Notes: generated from the sequence alone by a model not told the origin. DNA of 64,000 nucleotides from Gentiana macrophylla (GCA_026214975.1 CM047807.1:71713824-71777823); one strand, 5' to 3'; counted from the stretch's first letter, positions 23,054 to 35,698 are shown. Made by a program: numbers and translations.

Positions 23054-24646
23054 ATGCAAACCAGGAGTAAGAAGGGACCTCTTATCTTTAATCCTCAACT
23101 CCGAGCGATCTATTCTCGTGAGAAAGCTCTTCCCTAATCCGGACATTATGGCTAACGAACTTCCAAATCCAGATCCTCAAGCCCAAATGAATCGATCCTT
23201 CAACAGATGCAGCAATACAACAACAACAGAATCAACAAGTCGATAAATAATCAATTTCAACAGCCCGTCGTAAACCGGATAAACCAATTAAATCAAGACC
23301 CCTATGCTCCCTATCTTGACCAAGACTTCCGGAAGGGCATAGACCTATTCGCCTCTCTAGACATGGGGCAAGTGAACTTCAATCAAAAATGGAGTGGTAG
23401 GACTGGTCCGATTAGTTCTTTTCATGGCACTCGCCGACGAAGATCCTCATGAATTCTTGTCCACCTTCGCTCAAATCTGCGAAGCAGTCACTATCCTGGT
23501 GTTGATTTTGAGATTGTCAAGTTAAAACTCTTCCCGCTTGCTCTAAAGGGTGAAGCAAATCGTTGGTTCAAATATTTAGCCCATCATTCTCTCCGCACTG
23601 AATGATGTCAAAAGAGCCTTTGCTCAAGTTTGTCTCACCTGGGACAATCATGGACATGAAAAGGAGATATAGCCATATTTGAACAACTTGATGGTGAGAG
23701 TGTGGGGAAAGCATGGGAGAGACTAAATCATTGATGAGGAAGTGCCCCAACCATGGATACAGAGAGACATGAGCTCACTGAGTTATTCTCTACAGAGGTG
23801 TCTCTCAACCAAATAGAGACTTCCTAGATTCAATCGCTCATGGATCATTCCTAGGGGAGGTGATGATGCTGCTTACAGGGTGGCTGAAACTATAGCAAAG
23901 AATAACATGTGGTCAACTCCAAGGAAGACCAATGTTAATGGGAATAAGAAAGAATCCGCTGTGGGCAATTCTGAGACTAAGATGTTAGTTGCTCAAATGG
24001 AAATGATGAGCAAGTAGCTAGCCGATTTACAAATGCAGCAGCAGAGAGGGCCATCAGATGTGAACTACCTGGGAATGCAGGCGGGAAATGAGATGACTGA
24101 GGAAGTGAATTTAATGGAGAATCATAACCAAACCTTCAGAAACTTCAATCAGAATCAGAATTATTCCGGATTTCAACGTCCCAATCTTAATCAAGCCAAT
24201 GCACCACCTGGCCCATCAAATTCCAAACCTTCTTTCAGCTCAAGTTATCAAAGACCACCTCCCGGGGTGGTTAATCAATCTCACAATCCTAACTCCCAGA
24301 GACCTCAAGGTGGTTGGAATCAAAACCAACCTCATAACCAAACCACCTCTTGTGTCCCTCAACATAAGTTTGATGAGCTAGTAGACATGGTGAAGACCCT
24401 GGCTACTAGTGTCAAGGCAATAGAAAGACAGGTTGGTCAGATGGCAGACCAACAAGCAAGCAGACCCCACGGTAAACTTCCAAGTTATACCGAAAGAAAT
24501 CCTAAAGCAGATGTCAATGTTTGCACTGCCATCACACCTCAATGGGAGTATGGAGACGAAGAGCTGAATGAGGTTACTTTAAGAAGTGGTAAGCAGGCGG
24601 GACCCGGAAAGATGTCGGAAGCGAGTAGCCCCTCCCCGACGCCATA
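23054..24646 (+). pseudogene. F gag (Athila type), frameshifted
   Basis: Begins MQTRSKKGPLIFNPQLRAIY at 23054, continuing to MANELPNPDPQAQM at 23148. It shifts frame near 23200 and again several times to 24030. The C-terminal third is open from 24033: an Asn/Gln/Pro-rich region (NQNQNYSGFQRPNLNQANAP) and a helical stretch, VDMVKTLATSVKAIERQVGQ. It then reads EVTLRSGKQAG, the characteristic end of Athila gag before the protease. The capsid region reads only in pieces (for example DEDPHEFLSTFAQICEAVTI near 23440). Gag would package the element RNA. Several stops rule out a functional protein. Confidence 0.8.
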
Positions 24647-25012
24647 AGTTCGGGGAGGGGCAATCGAGTTAAATACCAAGAAAGCAATAGTGAGGAGGAG
24701 CTTAATGATGATTCTTCGGGTGATGAAAATGATTCTGATAGAGAAATGAGGAAAAGTCAGTGGTCAGACTTTCTCGACAAAGAAGAGGAGGAAAAGTTTG
24801 TCGATGGAAGGATAAGGAAGACGAAGCCATAAAAAAATCAAGCCATGAACAATGATAAAGCCCTTCCTTATCCACGAAGAAGAAAGAGAATACCTCGGTC
24901 ATGACAGACAATATGACGGTGTGAGGAGGATGCTTAGAGATACCAAAGTGAGTATACCCCTAGCTGAGGTATTGACTGAAATGCCCAAGTGCTCTAAGTA
25001 TCTTAAGGAAGT
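24647..25012 (+). other. Gag-protease linker of F
   Basis: Acidic and lysine-rich reading in pieces (DDSSGDENDSDRE, KEEREYLGHDRQYD), with stops. The position fits the variable spacer between gag and protease. Confidence 0.5.
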
Positions 25013-25754
25013 TTGTGGAAGCAAGAAGAAGCTTCATGGGATGGCGTAAGAGTTTTAAGAGAAGATTGCTCTATGGTTTCACAAAAAGTTGCTACTAAGC
25101 GAGGTGACCCCGGGAGACCTTCAATCTCTTGTGAGATTGAAGGCCACATGTTCCAAAACGTCTTATGCGACTCAGGGGCCTCCATAAATGTGATGCCATT
25201 GAACGTCTGCAAAAGCTCGGTTTAGATAAAAGAATGCGGGAACGCCCTATTTCTCTTCAGATGGTAGACCGATCTAGCCGCCAAAGAGACTGGTTGTGTT
25301 GCTAATGTTCTTCTCCGTGTTGAACATTTGGTTTTCCTCTTGGTGGGTTATCTTAGACTATCCACCTGACAAAGAGATGCCCCTAATTTTAGGCCGGACC
25401 TTTTTGGACACCTCTGCCGCCCTCATCGATTTCTGTAAGGGTCAGATTACGCTTAGAGTCGATGATACATCTGTTACCTTCACACGAGGGAAAAGTCCTG
25501 AGGAAACCTTGATTGAAGAAATCTCGTTCGTTGAAGCAATTTATGAGGACGAAGAAGATGCCAACTCTGAAGAAGCGGTAGAGCTAACAGAGATAGGTGT
25601 TTTCGAAGCTATAAACATTAAAGATCAAGCTGACTGTGGACCATCTTCTGTTTCATTACAGGCCGTAGTCACTGACGAGTCGTCTTCACAACTTGCTCAC
25701 ACTGAGCCTGTCAATGAACAAGAAACATGGAGATTCCCAAAGAATAAACGATGA
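25013..25754 (+). pseudogene. F protease (retropepsin-like), interrupted
   Basis: RGDPGRPSISCEIEGHMFQN leads into LCDSGASINVMPL at about 25163-25205. DSG is the aspartic protease active site. After a frame change the second half reads MPLILGRTFLDTSAALIDFC and then GQITLRVDDTSVTF (25379-25480), the flap-distal and C-terminal strands typical of Athila protease. An acidic tail follows. The stretch 25225-25300 is shifted, so no continuous protease is encoded. It would mature the Gag-Pol polyprotein. Confidence 0.82.
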
Positions 25755-25927
25755 TTTCAGAGAGAGCCGCATCGTGAAGACTTTAACCCAGTAGAAGAGG
25801 AAGCCTGATGGGTAGTTGGGATGAAGTGGATTTACGGAGAGAGACTACTCATTGGGAGGTTGATGATTGGGAACAGCTAGCAGAGGAGCTAGAAGAAGAA
25901 GAGTTGAGAAAGATGATCAAGCATGAG

Positions 25928-27515
25928 TGTCTCGGATTTATCTAACAAAGCAAACAAGTAATAAAATTTATAAATCCGGTATTCCCCAAGTGTAGGGATC
26001 GTAGTATAGCGATTATACCGGAGTCGGTCACAGGGAATCGAGGTATCTAGTTCAATTAATTCTCCTAAGGTTGATACAATTATTCCTAAACCTAAACTAA
26101 AACGGAAAATAAACCGACAGAGGATTGTCACCCAAAGCCAGAAAATATCGCTTGCGAACAAAAGCAAATAAAATAAAACTACAACTAAGAAAACAATAAA
26201 ACTAACTATCATGATAATGACTGAAGCAAATCAACATAGAACAAACATGATCCACCATCCCGCATCCCTTAATTCTTCCTTAGATTATCTTATGATGATT
26301 CAATCAAAGTTGTGGTTCACCTAATCAAAGGTATGAATTCCTACTTCCGGAAGTAATCCATCTATCAATCTCATCATCTTCCGATCTATAGAGATTAACG
26401 CTCTCAAAACAAGGTGCAAGATTTATTAGATCTAACAACCTAGAAATCTAACCTATCAACTTCCGTTATGTCAAGGTTAAAAGTCTAATCTTTCCTATGG
26501 TGATCTAAGGTTTACACCGATTTTCATCATACGGTAAACATCAAATAGCAATACATCTTTCGATATCGATTGCATAAACAAATAAACAAAGGAAAGATAC
26601 AAACTCTAAATAAAATCACTCACAAGATTATCCAAGAGAGAAATCAAAAACGCTGCTGAAAAGTAACCATGGATGCTCCAAATTCACGCCTTGAAGGCCA
26701 TCAAGCATGGACGAACAAGAACACAAAAAAATGAAAATAAAACCTAATCTAACACCACCCCACCTCTCCCAAAAAATTTGGGCGCCTGTGGCTCCTCTCT
26801 AATGTTTGTGTGTCAAGAGGATCGAATTATATATCCATTAGGGTAGAAATCGCGGCCAGATTTATAGACTTTTGAGGTGGCTGCGCAATGGCGGTGGACG
26901 GACGCTCGTCCAGAAGCTTGGACGCCCGTCCAAAGTTCTTGGACGGAAGTGGACGCCAGTCTAACTTGGCCTGGAACTCTCTGATCAGATTTTTCACTCT
27001 GAACGCTCATTTAGAAGGGTTGGACGCTCGACCACTGAATAATCTTGAGACTCTGAATTGAATTCGCATTCCGGACGCCAGTTCAACGATCTTCTCACCG
27101 ACGCGGCCTCACCTCACCGACGCCCGCGCCCGTCGGTGGATCAACACACGATTCTTCATCTCTATCCTCAATCCATTTCATCTCTATCTTTTCTCCTCTT
27201 CATTAATCATCAAATAATCCGAACTTTATCACCTTTCTTCATATAAATCTTCAATTAAACATTATCCAATCCTCCATTGAGCCGCATTATGGTGTATCTA
27301 CAATCATCAAAAAAACATGCAGAGTGTAACCATGTCCAAATAATCATAAATTCATCAATAAAACGCCTAAATTAACTAATTTTGCGAATCAACCATTAAA
27401 AACCTCACTTGCTTAATATTTCAATATAAAGCTCGATTTCTATGAAAATAATACGAATATGGGGAAAATTGACATAAAATATATCCTTATAAAACGTATA
27501 AAATCACCCTTAACA
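25928..27515 (-). mobile_element. Solo LTR (Athila-like), minus orientation, 1588 bp
   Basis: Perfect 5-bp target duplication ATGAG (25923-25927, 27516-27520) around TGTCTCGG...CTTAACA. It interrupts F between protease and RT. Both ends match the inverse of the solo LTR 10911-12417. On the minus strand TATATAA lies near 26828-26834, with GGACGCTCGTCC (26900-26911), GGACGCCCGTCC (26920-26931) and more decayed copies just upstream of it in the element's sense. Confidence 0.92.
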
Positions 27516-27520
27516 ATGAG

Positions 27521-28500
27521 AAGGAGAAAGCGGAGTCTTGTGAATGATCCCTATGGATGATGTGATCCAGTATCTTTCTGGGGTTATACCTCGAGAAGAT
27601 GAGGTATTCTTCATCCAACCACTTCAAGCCCATAAGGAAAAAGGTGGCCCTTAAAATCCAAAAGTATTGAGCAACCACCTACCGACTTGGAGCTTAAACC
27701 GCTCCATAACACCTTAAGTACATTTTTCTTAAGGATGGTGATAAGTTACCCTTGATCATCTCTTTAAAACTCGAGCCCGAGCAAGAAGCACTGGCGATAA
27801 AAGTGCTTGAAAAGAACATCCTCGCGTTCGGATGGCAAGTGGGTGATATCCGAGGAATCAGCCCCGATGTGTGCATGCATAAAATCCGAACGGAGGAAGG
27901 AGCTAAGAAATTCAGACAACCTCAGCGAAGGCTGAATCCGCACATGCAGGAGGTTGTCAAAAAAGAAGTCATAAAATGGTTAGATATGGGAATCATCTAT
28001 GCAATCGCCGACAATGAGTGGGTTAGCCCCACCCAGGTTGTGCCAAAGAAGGAGGTATTACCGTGGAAAAGAATGAAAAGGGGAAGAAGTAGCTTTACGC
28101 CTTGTGATCAAGCTCTGGTCTGCATTGATTATCGCAGATTGAATGAAGTCACCGCCAAAGACCATTTCCCTTACCTTTCATCGACCACTTCTTGAAAGAC
28201 CGAGTGGTCATAAGTATTATTGTTTCCTCGATGGATATTCGTTACTTCCAGATAGCCATTGACCCTAAGAGACCAGGAAGACTACGTTTACGTGTCCATC
28301 GTGCACTTTTGCTTTTCGCAGAATGCCTTTCGGGTTATGCAATGCACCAAAGAACATTTCAACGGTGCATGTTGGCCATTTTCGATGGACTTGTGGAGAA
28401 ATGTATGGAAGTCTTCATGGATGACTTCTCGCCTATGGCGATAGCTTTGATGAGATCTTGGAAAATCTAGATATGGTACTTCAACGCCGTGTGTTGAAAA
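27521..28500 (+). pseudogene. F reverse transcriptase, frameshifted
   Basis: From about 27737: PEQEALAIKVLEKNILAFGW, then ISPDVCMHKIRTEEGAKKFR and PQRRLNPHMQEVVKKEVIKW, the connector and first RT blocks. WVSPTQVVPKKEVL and VCIDYRRLNEVT follow, the latter being the RT block 2 region. After a frameshift near 28195 the catalytic motif appears as VFMDDFS at 28410-28430; FMDD is the usual form of the YxDD motif in Athila RTs. ALLLFAECLSGYAMHQRTFQ is a decayed version of the block between them. It would make the cDNA. At least two frameshifts prevent this. Confidence 0.9.
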
Positions 28501-29385
28501 GAATTTAGTGCTTAACTGGGAGAAATGCCATTTTCTAGTAGATGAAGGGATTGTTCAGGGACACAAGGTGTCCAGTACTGGTATTCAGGTTGATAAGGCT
28601 AAAGTAGAGGCCATTGAAAAGATGGCGTGCCAACAAAGGAAAGAGGTACGAGGTTTTCTAGGTCATGTTGGCTTCTACAGGCGGTTTATTCAGGACTTTT
28701 CTACCATCGCCAATCCCTTATCTAACCTTCTGAAAGATGATGTTGAGTTCTTGTTTGATGAGAAATGCAAGGAAGCTTTCAATTGCCTAAAGGATAAGCT
28801 CATAAGTGCCCCTCTCTTAATCACACCTGACTGGACTAAGCCTTTTGAATTAATGTGCGATGCTTCAAACTACGCAGTGGGTGCAGTTTTAGGCCAGAGA
28901 ATTGATAAAAAGTTCAGGCCCATTTACTATGCAAGCCGCACCTTGAACCCGGCCCAATGCAATTACACCACGACTGAGAAGGAATTCTTAGCCGTCGTTT
29001 TTGCTATCGACAAGTTTAGAAGTTACCTTCTAGGGTCTCAAGTTGTGGTTTGGACAGACCATGCAGCCCTACGCTACCTTATGGACAAAGCAGATGCAAA
29101 GCCAAGGTTACTCAGATGGATTCTAATTTTGCAAGAGTTTGACCTGGAGATCAAAGATAAGAAGGGTAGTGAAAATATTGTGGCTGATCACCTGTCTCGC
29201 CTAGTAAATGAGGGTGGCAAAAACCACAAGGACATAGGCATTGATTTTCCAACCGAGCAATTGATGAAGCTTGATACAGTTAGGCCGTGGTATGCTGATT
29301 ACGTCAACTACTTAGCAGGTGGGCATTTAGAAGAAATGACGTATCAGGAAAAGAAGAAAATTTTCAGCGACTTAAAGTATCTCGT
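28501..29385 (+). pseudogene. F RT thumb, RNase H and start of integrase, cut by element E
   Basis: A 300-residue open frame (from 28508) starts [20 protein letters not shown], with [20 protein letters not shown] (RT connection). RNase H follows: [59 protein letters not shown] and [11 protein letters not shown]. The Asp and Glu catalytic positions are in place. It then reads FPTEQLMKL...[11 protein letters not shown], the pre-integrase spacer. The frame ends inside element E, which entered at LKYL|V; the protein resumes at 42608 with VWEDPYLFK. This is the best preserved coding part of F. Confidence 0.92.
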
Positions 29386-29916
29386 TGACGGGTCCATTTC
29401 CGTCAGGTAGTTTGGAAGGAAGACTTGGACGTGGGATAACTGGCCTCTTCGTGGTGCTCCGATCAATGAGGTTATCGCCGTCGGACGGTGGCGTTTATCG
29501 AGGTTGGTGATGAGCTCGCGGTGGTAATATGAAAACAATAAATATGAGAGAGAGACAACAAAGGTTGATAGAAATAAATGCGCAAAAGTTGTTCTATATC
29601 TTCATTAATGTCATAGTGGGGTATTTATAGGGAAAGGATAAAGTCAGTAAAAGACTACTCGTGCTAGCGGCGCCCGATGCCCGACAGATGGCGATTGGCC
29701 TCGCATTCTATCTAAGCTTATGAACTTTCCATTTACCGGTATTCTCATAGAATGGGCCCAGCAGATCATTGCTTGGGGCGGCCCTTATGCTTATGAGGAT
29801 GGCGGGATGGCCAAGAAGTTAGCGACGTCGCTTTATGCTCGTGGAAAGAGTTTGACTTATGTCCTCGAGGCGAGTTGACCGGGGATAATGGGACCGTGTC
29901 GAGTTCCGTATCATCA
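29386..29916 (-). repeat. 3' LTR of element E
   Basis: On the minus strand it begins TGATGATACGGAACTCG and ends GGACCCGTCA. It matches 42074-42607 throughout. Confidence 0.9.
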
Positions 29917-29935
29917 ATGGCCCCTACTCTGCGGC
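29917..29935 (-). other. Polypurine tract of E
   Basis: On the minus strand GCAGAGTAGGGGCCAT immediately precedes the LTR start TGATGATACGG. Interrupted by CC, so it is a modest tract. Confidence 0.5.
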
Positions 29936-31299
29936 GGAAATTTGTTGCGGCGTAGAGTAGTATCTTGATCAAGGAGTCTCCGTTGTCGAACACTCTTGGA
30001 AGACAAAAGTTGAGCGGACTCAGATTAGGGATACAAACTCGTAGAGCCTCATCAAAACCTTTCTTAAGAAAAACCCGGTGGGAAAAATCTTAAGCAAGGA
30101 AAAGAGTACTCTCGCTTGTATCGTAAATCTCAAAACCGCTCCTTCGTGAGGCGAGGCGGGGGTCACGACATGAAGTTGATGCAACATATCCCACGAGCGC
30201 TTCATGAAGTTGAAGCTATCTGAAAGGCTTGCCAATCACTACAAGCGGGTTTCCTCCTCCTAGTACACGTTAGTGGTGATCCTGAGTCGTCGTCGCTTTC
30301 GGTAGTTCACGATCGATCGCAAGCAACAAGGGGATCGACCTACCAGGCCGCCCTTTTCGTGATATAGGAGGCGATCTTCTCTCATCCGGCGGCCTACCAG
30401 TCGTCTTCCCCTCATATAGGAGCGATCCTCTCTCATCTTGGATCTCAGCTTGCGGACTCGGTGATTGTAAGGGGCCCAATTCTGGTGAAAGACGCTTTGC
30501 CATTCTTCCCAGACAGCGTCGACCATGGCCCCTGGCGCTTCCATTCGGACTAGGCGCACAAACTTTTGAAATGGCTTGCTTTGTGCCGCTCAGTGGATCC
30601 GATCGCCGATGAATACCTCTCGATCCTCCCGTGAGCCCGCAGACTCTGGATTCACTTATCTCGCTTCCTCCTCACGCTCTAACTCCGCAATCTCGGCGAA
30701 GAGAAGGCGCGGCGGTATCAAGATTCTGCTCCATTTCCACTCGTGGTATTGAAATTGGGGTTGTCCTTCCCCGAAGGGTTATGGAGGAAGTGCAAGCCGG
30801 ATTCCGGATGCTCGTTGCCTTTGTAATCCTCCATAAATTCGTATTCAACATTATCCGATCGAGACATTCTTGTTTTTCTCTGGGATTTTGTAAGGAAGAA
30901 ACGAGTGATTCGAATGGGAGAAGAAGCATCATGGAGGAGGCGGTGAAATGGTGGCTTTTATAGAGGAGGCGGCGTGTTTGGCATGGATTACCATAATGGT
31001 GGGATGAGGCGAGCAGCGGCTATCTCGAAGAGACGATCATAATGACCGGCGTAATGATGGTTATCTGAGAGGTTTACCGTCATTATGAGCATTCGAAGGG
31101 ACGGTTATTTATGGTGGGTAATCATGGGCTATTTTTCGTCCAGAATAGTCCCTAGTCAAAGTAGCCCTATTAAACACGGCTAAAACTCGGGAAGACCACC
31201 AATGATGGCTTTTGAACCGTTCCATCCGTTGGGATACCTGACAGTTTGTGGACGCAGCGGGGAGATGCGATGACACCTGCGGACTGCGATTTGAGGTGC
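29936..31299. other. 3' spacer of E, no recognised gene
   Basis: GC-richer than its surroundings. Several overlapping open frames on both strands show no domain I recognise. The minus-strand frames around 30260-30560 overlap in two readings and look like chance. Sequence between the tandem array and the LTR. Confidence 0.4.
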
Positions 31300-32052
31300 A
31301 CAAAGATAGAAGCGATCCGTATATTCCGCGAGGAGCTGCTCTGGTCGCCGCGACTGCGGGTTGAGAGCTTGCGATGTAAGTCGTCCGTGCTCGTTGGTCT
31401 GACCGAGGTCGACATGTTGAGGTGCCGCAAAGATGTAGCGATCCGTATATGCCGCGAGGAGCTGTTCTGGTCGCCGCGACTGCGGCTTGAGAGCTTGCGA
31501 TGTAAATCGTCCGTGCTCGTTGGTCTGACCGAGGTCGACATGTTGAGGTGCACAGCATAGAGCGATCCAGATATGCCGCGAGGAGCTGTTCTGGTCGCTG
31601 CGACTGCGGCTTGAGAGCTTGCGATGTAAATCGTCCGTGCTCGTTGGTCTGACCGAGGTCGACATGTTGAGGTGCACAGCATAGAGCGATCCAGATATGC
31701 CGCGAGGAGCTGTTCTGGTCGCCGCGACTGCGGCTTGAGAGCTTGCGATGTAAATCGTCCGTGCTCGTTGGTCTGACCGAGGTCGACATGTTGAGGTGCA
31801 CAACGCATGAGCGATCCGTATATGCCGCGAGGAGTCGTTTCCGTCGCCGCGATCGCGCTTGAGAGCTTCGCGATGTAAATCGTCCGTGCTCGTTAGTCCG
31901 ACCGAGGTCGACATGTTGAGGTGCACAAAGATAGAAGCGATCCGTATATGCCGCGAGGAGTCGTTTCGTTCGTTGCGATCGCGCTAGCGGCGAGAGCTTG
32001 CGATGTAAATCGTCCGTGCTCGTTGGTCTGACCGAGGTCGACATGTTGAGTT
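31300..32052. repeat. Tandem array: six units of 124-130 bp in E
   Basis: The anchor TCGTCCGTGCTCG occurs at 31381, 31507, 31631, 31755, 31880 and 32010. Each unit contains TGCCGCGAGGAGCTGTTCTG, GACTGCGGCTTGAGAGCTTG and GACCGAGGTCGACATGTTGA or variants of them. The central units are almost identical and the outer ones diverge. Because most periods are not multiples of three, long minus-strand frames (up to 353 residues) run through it in all three phases; I do not regard them as genes. Confidence 0.95.
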
Positions 32053-32395
32053 TCTGGGATTTAATCATTTTCTGCGATCCCAGGCGAGATGGCGAAGTCA
32101 TTTGTGTTGGCGAGAGCGAAAACTGTACAAGCGAGCTATTACAGGTGGCGTGCCACGTGGAGCAATACAAATGGGCTGCAGAACGTTGCGTACCATTAAA
32201 TGTGGCGTCCTTTCAGTTCTGACAAGGTGACGTTTCGCCGTAGGACGTGACGGCTGGTAATGATGGCGTTCCGTTTTCTACGCAAATTTCAAATTTCAAA
32301 GCGTCGTGTCGGCTTCCGAAACTTTTCGCTTTCCCGCGTAAACCCGAACCGTTGGATGAAGATAATCACAGCCGTTGGTTGGTTGACTGCCTGTC

Positions 32396-32403
32396 TATTT
32401 AAG
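32396..32403 (+). promoter_or_regulatory. Candidate TATA box for the antisense ORF of E
   Basis: CTATTTAAGG lies after the tandem array and several hundred bases before the plus-strand open frames of E. Start-site position is inferred only from the TATA-like sequence. Confidence 0.35.
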
Positions 32404-32846
32404 GGGATGTTGCCCCTCATTTTGCCACTTTTTCGAAAACCTCCTCCAAAATTCCCAGGCTGATCAAGCCAGAAATCAAGAGCATCCTGTGGTGATTTAG
32501 AACCAAGTTTCCAGAATTCTGAGGCTGAGGCTGTGTTTGAACTTCATCGGAGTGAGCCTTTTTCAGCGATCGGAGCGATCATCCTTGTCTTCCCAATTTT
32601 CTGCCATCCAGATCATAAAGGTACCATCTTTATCCGATCTAACACCGGTTTTTCTTTGTTGATCGTCTTTTGTGGTTGATTCTTGGCCTGTATAGATCAT
32701 AAGTATGCTTTTTGTCCCGTAGATATTCGGATTTTTGAGGTTTTCTAACCGGTGATAGAATCCGTATGCCTAAGCCCTTCTTTTGTGAATTTGAAGCCTT
32801 CAGGGATTAGGGTGCAATTTTCAATTTTTCCGTGTAGTATTTCTTT

Positions 32847-35337
32847 ATGACCCGTTCCCCTGTCTTTGTTGGCTTGCGGAAATGGGGGGGCGGTGTCGAC
32901 CGAACGAGCGTTGATCCACCTCTCTTCATTTTGCGGCATGTCGCACAGTATCGGACGGCAGCGATAAAGAGGAATTTAGTTATGGGGATGGCGGGGCCGA
33001 GGAAAGGGTCAAGCGGCGAGGTTTCACCTTCCCATTCTCGACGAAGAGGACTCGCGTCCTGCGGTGGCGAGGCCCAAAGGCTACTTATAACGAGGGCACT
33101 CGGTACTTTCTTCTTTCAATCCTTGCGACACTTAGCTCCCGAAGAGCGAATTTCTAAGACCGCCCGGTGAAAGGATTGAGACGGCGTCCGCCCGGCCGCA
33201 AAGGCGAAGGCGAAGGGGCGGCCGTAGGGCACCCAAACACTGCTAGCTCCGCCCGCAGAGGAAAATCCAGATCGGCTTGAGGCTGCGAGTCTTTGGAAGA
33301 GGGTGGCAAAATGAAGGCCATGCATCGCGCCGCCCGATGTAGAATGGAGATCTTTGTTGACGCGGCGCTGACTTTAACACCGCTATCCGCGCCCGATACC
33401 GGCTTTCCGGCGACTATCATTTTTGTCCGTGCATGGAAAGCCGGCGGTATGATTATACTTGTGGGCGCTACCAGGGACCGATTGTATGTTCCTTTCGACA
33501 ATTTCTGGCGGGTTCAGGCCCCTTCGATCCTTTTGGTGGAGGTGATGTATTTCTTTGGAAGCCTTGCCGGCGGACTTTCACCCTAATCTTTGTTAGGGCC
33601 TGGCGGCGTTTATTGCGACGTGCGCCTTAATGGAATTGAGCCCTCCTTGGGCTGTTTAGGGAGTTCCATGATTTCGTCGGCACCCAAACTCCGGGTCGTG
33701 TGGCGTGAGGCGCGTGAGGAGGCCTCGCCTTTTACCCCGCCGACAACAAAATCTACAAGCTGAGCCAAAGAGTGATGCGGTACAATCCAGGTCGGATGGC
33801 CATTCCCGCATTTTGAGAGTCGGGCTACACGCGACTAGACTCCAAGTGGCTCAAAGCGAGTGGTTCCTCTCGCAAGCCTAAAAAGTAGAGCGATTGTGGC
33901 CTTGATAAGCTCTGCGACGAGATGCCACAGTCCGCATGATCGGCGTTCGGATGTTGACGAACGTAAAGCCGGGTAGCGAGGATGGCGAGGATCCCGGCTA
34001 TTTGGAGTCCGCCCCCGCCACCGAAGGCTCTGAGCACCGCCCAGTAAGCGGCCGATGAGAGTTTGAAGATGCTCTTGAAGACGTCCCCCTTTCCCGGAAA
34101 AGACCAAGAGTGGATGCGCCATCTGAGGTTGTCGACCTAGAGGTTCCTGACTCTCCCCCTCTCAACCTTGCACCTGTTTATGAATTCGTTCCAGCGAGGC
34201 GCGCGGAAAGAAGCTTGGCGCCGACATTCCTTTATACTTTGATGAGGCTTTACTGCGCCGATCAATCATCGCTTTGGCCCAGGGTGTGATGATGGAGTCA
34301 GCTCTGTCAGCGGTTCCTCCTCTTCCTCTACTTACCAGAAAATGGAGCGCTGAGGCTCGCCTGTCCGTGGGGACCGGACTGATAAAAAGGATTGCTCCTG
34401 CCAACATCGGCAACAGCTCTATTGATCCCCGCGAGGCTATGAGGGCTGCCGTCGCCGAGTACGGGATGTCGGCGCATAAGGTAAATATGTTTCCTCGCAC
34501 GAATTTCCTTTTATTTTCCAAGTGCTTACTGTGTCTTTCTTAGGTCTCGCGTTGCATGCTCGCCGCTTTAGATCTCTTTGTTGAGAAGTTGGTGGAGAGC
34601 GAACAATGAGCGGGCGATGGTCGCGAAGAAGCGCGCAGGAGAACCAGGAGTTAGGCGCAGACGATGAAGGACTGGAGGCCAAAGTTGGCGGTGCCAAGGC
34701 TCTATATTCCGCTAAAGAAAAGACACAGGCGGACAAGATAAGCGGAGTTGGGCGCCAAGTTACTCATGAGAAGAATCATCGCAAGAAGGTCGGCCGCCAG
34801 GTGCTGTGAGCAAAAGTTGAAAATCTGCCGAGGATCTTGTCGGCCCGATCTTTGCTAAGAAACGAGGATGCCCGTCGGAAAGCTGAGGAAGCTATCAAAA
34901 GGGCCGAGGACCTTGCCTCGGATGTCCAGGCCAAAATTGAGGCCGCCCTTGCTGAATATAAGGACAGCGCCGAATATTGGAAGGATCTGGGTGACAATTA
35001 TGACCAAGGCTGCTATCATATGGCGAGGTGTGTCTGTAGGTCGATGCACCAGCAGAGGGTCCCCAACTTACATGATATGGCGGCGTGGACTCAGGAGAAT
35101 TCCTTCAGTGCCGAGCTCATTCAATATCATCCCGTGGTTCCATATTCGAGGAGGAGATCGCGAATACCGCGGCGATGTAGGGTTGATGGTTTCTGATGCG
35201 GCGGCATTTCCAAATGCAAAAGAAAGAGAACATCACGATCACTCGTGCGGCGATCTTGGATGGGGCCAATCTGAGAGGGGATCAGCGGCTCAGGTGGTGA
35301 GGAGAAGCGCGGCCGGGAGATTCGCAAGCTGGCCTTG
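32847..35337 (+). pseudogene. Antisense (plus-strand) ORF region of Tat element E, decayed
   Basis: Read opposite to gag-pol, this 2.5-kb region is open only in short frames. The clearest part is 34837-35196: RNEDARRKAEEAIKRAEDLA, then VQAKIEAALAEYKDSAEYWK, a charged helix with heptad-like spacing, then DNYDQGCYHMARCV...RVPNLHDM. A coiled coil followed by such a segment is typical of the C-terminal part of the putative gypsy-type transposon proteins encoded antisense in plant Tat elements. That is from general knowledge of the family; I cannot confirm the N-terminal domain here. 34274-34543 (MAQGVMMESALSAVPPLPLL) may be an upstream piece. No continuous protein is possible. Confidence 0.5.
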
Positions 35338-35607
35338 ATTTCGGAAGCGTTTGATTCTCCTTTTGTTATTGATAAAAACTTTGTTGTTGGTTTGTAATAT
35401 TAACTTTTGTTTCCGGCTGATGTGGGGCTCGCCACCCTGTTAACTTTGATCATTTTCCTTCAGTGCACATTGGGGCATTGCATGGCCATTTCGTTTTATG
35501 CCTTTGTTTTCTGCTTTGGTATTTTGAGTTGTTTTTGTTTTTGCTAACCCAAAATACACAAAGCTTTGTGCGTGGGGGTCGGGCGGCGCCAGGCACACTC
35601 CTCTACT

Positions 35608-35610
<3 letters not shown>

Positions 35611-35644
<34 letters not shown>
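35611..35644 (-). repeat. Poly-A (34 nt) after the E pol end
   Basis: 34 T on the plus strand; on the minus strand a poly-A run about 55 nt after the last integrase codons. It creates Lys/Phe-rich frames that are not genes. Confidence 0.9.
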
Positions 35645-35646
<2 letters not shown>

Positions 35647-35698
35647 AAAAGGAAGAAAAATATATACACAAGGAACAAAACTTCCAAAAACGAGAGGA

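Noticed and set aside
31109..32170. Minus-strand ORF of 353 residues, with two other long overlapping ORFs
   Set aside because: They run through the 124-bp tandem array. Because the period is mostly not a multiple of three, the same peptide pieces appear in all frames, so the openness comes from the repeat and not from coding selection.
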